From the NCBI GenBank assembly GCA_905478725.1, contig CAJQJT010000073.1, forward strand, positions 1-6,957: DNA of 6,957 bases, read 5' to 3'. This stretch comes from an uncultured Pseudomonadales bacterium. Lineage in GTDB: Bacteria; Pseudomonadota; Gammaproteobacteria; Pseudomonadales; Porticoccaceae. This document shows, in pieces, positions 6,043 through 6,957 of this stretch. Numbering within the stretch: position 1 is the stretch's first letter; each line of letters begins with the position of its first letter. The translations under genes were made by a program, and so were the position numbers. The notes beneath the pieces are model-generated. The model saw only the letters and a program-made list of their open reading frames with translations. It searched no databases and was not told the origin of the DNA.

Positions 6043-6822
6043 TTAACTCATTATTTGCCCACCATCAACGTTTAGTGCCTGGCCGGTTATATTTCTTGCT
6101 AGGGGAGATGCAAGGAAGACGGCCGCATAACCTACATCTTTTGGGCTTTGGCTTCGTTTTATTGCGCTACTATTAATTGAACTTGAATACGCGGTTATTT
6201 GATCGTTCGGTTGACCCTTACTTGTTAGACTCTCTACTGTTTCCCACATTGGCGTAACTACTGTTCCGGGGCAGAGTGCATTTACATTGATATTGTAGGG
6301 CCCGAGCTCATGGGCTAGTGATTTAGTCAGGCTAAGGACAGCAGCTTTTGATGCGCAGTAGATTGGGAAGCTGGCGTCGGGTTCGCGGCCACCAATGGAT
6401 GAGATATTGATTATTTTGCCATTTTCATGTGTTTGGAAATGATTGGCCAGCGCCTTGTTCATCCGCCAGAGCCCTTTAACGTTGACTTGATAACATTGAT
6501 CAAAGCTTTCTTCAGAGATATCCGACCCAATTTCGGATTGCATGATTCCTGCATTATTGACCAAAATATCTATTTTCGGCGCAAAGGTCAGTGCTGTTAC
6601 GATGCAGTTATTCACTGAGGTGCTGTCGGTTACATCGAGCTTTATTGCCAGTGCATCTTTGCCCAAGGACTTGATTTCAGCGACCACTTGATCTGCATGT
6701 TTTTGATTTCTCTGAGCGATGATCAGGTTGCAGCCTGCCTTGGCAAGCTCAATGGCAATTCCCTTGCCGATACCCTGTCCACCGCCTGTCACTATTGCGG
6801 TTTGACCTGCGAGCAATTTCAT
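6043..6822 (-). CDS. Classical SDR family oxidoreductase
   Basis: This 259-aa short-chain dehydrogenase/reductase is complete. The Rossmann motif TGGGQGIG is at residues 12-19, LVNNAG at 87-92, and the active-site tetrad is N114, S142, Y155 and K159 (YCASK). The C-terminal block ITGQALNVDGG at 245-255 is typical of the classical FabG-like group. R38 just after the second beta strand (AQRNQ), with no Asp at its end, favours NADP(H). It interconverts a carbonyl and an alcohol on an unknown substrate in the cytoplasm. The ATG directly follows the stop codon of the E1 beta gene. TGAGG at 6831-6835, inside the end of that gene, lies 8 nt upstream of the ATG and serves as ribosome site, so the two are almost certainly co-transcribed and translationally coupled. 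Given a 2-oxoacid dehydrogenase neighbour, an acetoin/diol-type dehydrogenase is one option, but the sequence does not decide it. Confidence 0.93.
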   Translation of the reverse strand: MKLLAGQTAIVTGGGQGIGKGIAIELAKAGCNLIIAQRNQKHADQVVAEIKSLGKDALAIKLDVTDSTSVNNCIVTALTFAPKIDILVNNAGIMQSEIGSDISEESFDQCYQVNVKGLWRMNKALANHFQTHENGKIINISSIGGREPDASFPIYCASKAAVLSLTKSLAHELGPYNINVNALCPGTVVTPMWETVESLTSKGQPNDQITAYSSSINSSAIKRSQSPKDVGYAAVFLASPLARNITGQALNVDGGQIMS

Positions 6823-6957
6823 TTATTTCGCCTCAAATAGTAAATTTACAGCAGCGATGATTTTCGCTGCATTGGGATATAGCGGCCTTTCTAGAGCTGG
6901 GCTAAACGCCGGATGCGTATCTGGTGTAGTAATCCTTTGAATCGGTGACCTGAGATA
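6823..6957 (-). CDS. 2-oxoacid dehydrogenase E1 component, beta subunit, C-terminus (partial)
   Basis: The minus strand is open from the window edge to a TAA at 6825-6823, encoding the last 44 residues of a protein that starts outside the window. The stretch IQRITTPDTHPAFSPALERP followed by LYPNAAKIIAAVNLL matches the C-terminal end of E1 beta subunits (transketolase C-terminal domain) of pyruvate, branched-chain or acetoin dehydrogenases. These usually read R(V/I)TxPDTPVPFSPxLE...PxxxxIxxA. The usual second proline of PDTP is His here. E1 beta pairs with a TPP-binding E1 alpha and hands the acyl group to E2 lipoate. The alpha and E2 genes would be expected upstream, beyond the window. The complex type cannot be assigned from 44 residues. 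Confidence 0.8.
   Translation of the reverse strand, partial: YLRSPIQRITTPDTHPAFSPALERPLYPNAAKIIAAVNLLFEAK

Noticed and set aside
6427..6618. 63-aa plus-strand frame inside the SDR gene
   Set aside because: It is antisense to conserved SDR motifs and shows no independent evidence of coding.

Overview
The window looks like a piece of an accessory catabolic or secondary-metabolism region from a marine-type Gammaproteobacterium. That guess rests on moderate GC with an AT-rich intergenic character, an exported DUF3604 protein present in duplicate, and the general look of the proteins. No rRNA or housekeeping marker in the window fixes the taxonomy. Every complete gene is intact. I see no transposase, integrase, tRNA, rRNA or CRISPR array.

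Left half, plus strand (1-4440). The window opens inside the 3' end of a DUF3604 (PHP-like metallohydrolase) gene. It continues with a small VOC/glyoxalase-fold enzyme (460-885), a complete second DUF3604 paralogue with a signal peptide (1017-2927), and an amidase-signature hydrolase (about 3007-4440). The two DUF3604 copies align over the last 118 residues with no indel and 89 identities by hand count, so this is a local duplication now flanking the VOC gene. Gaps are about 80-130 nt, so this could be one transcription unit or several. A perfect 7+2+7 palindrome and a 14-bp AT palindrome lie in front of the second DUF3604 gene and are candidate operators.

Right half, minus strand (6957 down to 4635). 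The order of transcription is the C-terminus of a thiamine-dependent 2-oxoacid dehydrogenase E1 beta subunit (cut by the window edge), a classical SDR oxidoreductase whose ATG directly follows the E1 beta stop codon, a 112-nt gap with unusually strong inverted complementarity, and a 431-aa acyltransferase. The acyltransferase has the hallmarks of the BAHD family (HxxxD, YFGN, DFGxG). That family is best known from plants and fungi and is uncommon in bacteria, which makes this the most interesting gene here. It also looks AT-richer than the neighbouring SDR.

The two halves converge at 4441-4634. A working inference is that the region handles an ester, amide or carbonyl-bearing small molecule. 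The DUF3604 proteins would act outside the cytoplasmic membrane, while VOC, amidase, SDR and the 2-oxoacid dehydrogenase would act in the cytoplasm. The BAHD-like enzyme would transfer an acyl group from an acyl-CoA to an alcohol or amine. No substrate can be named from the sequence alone.
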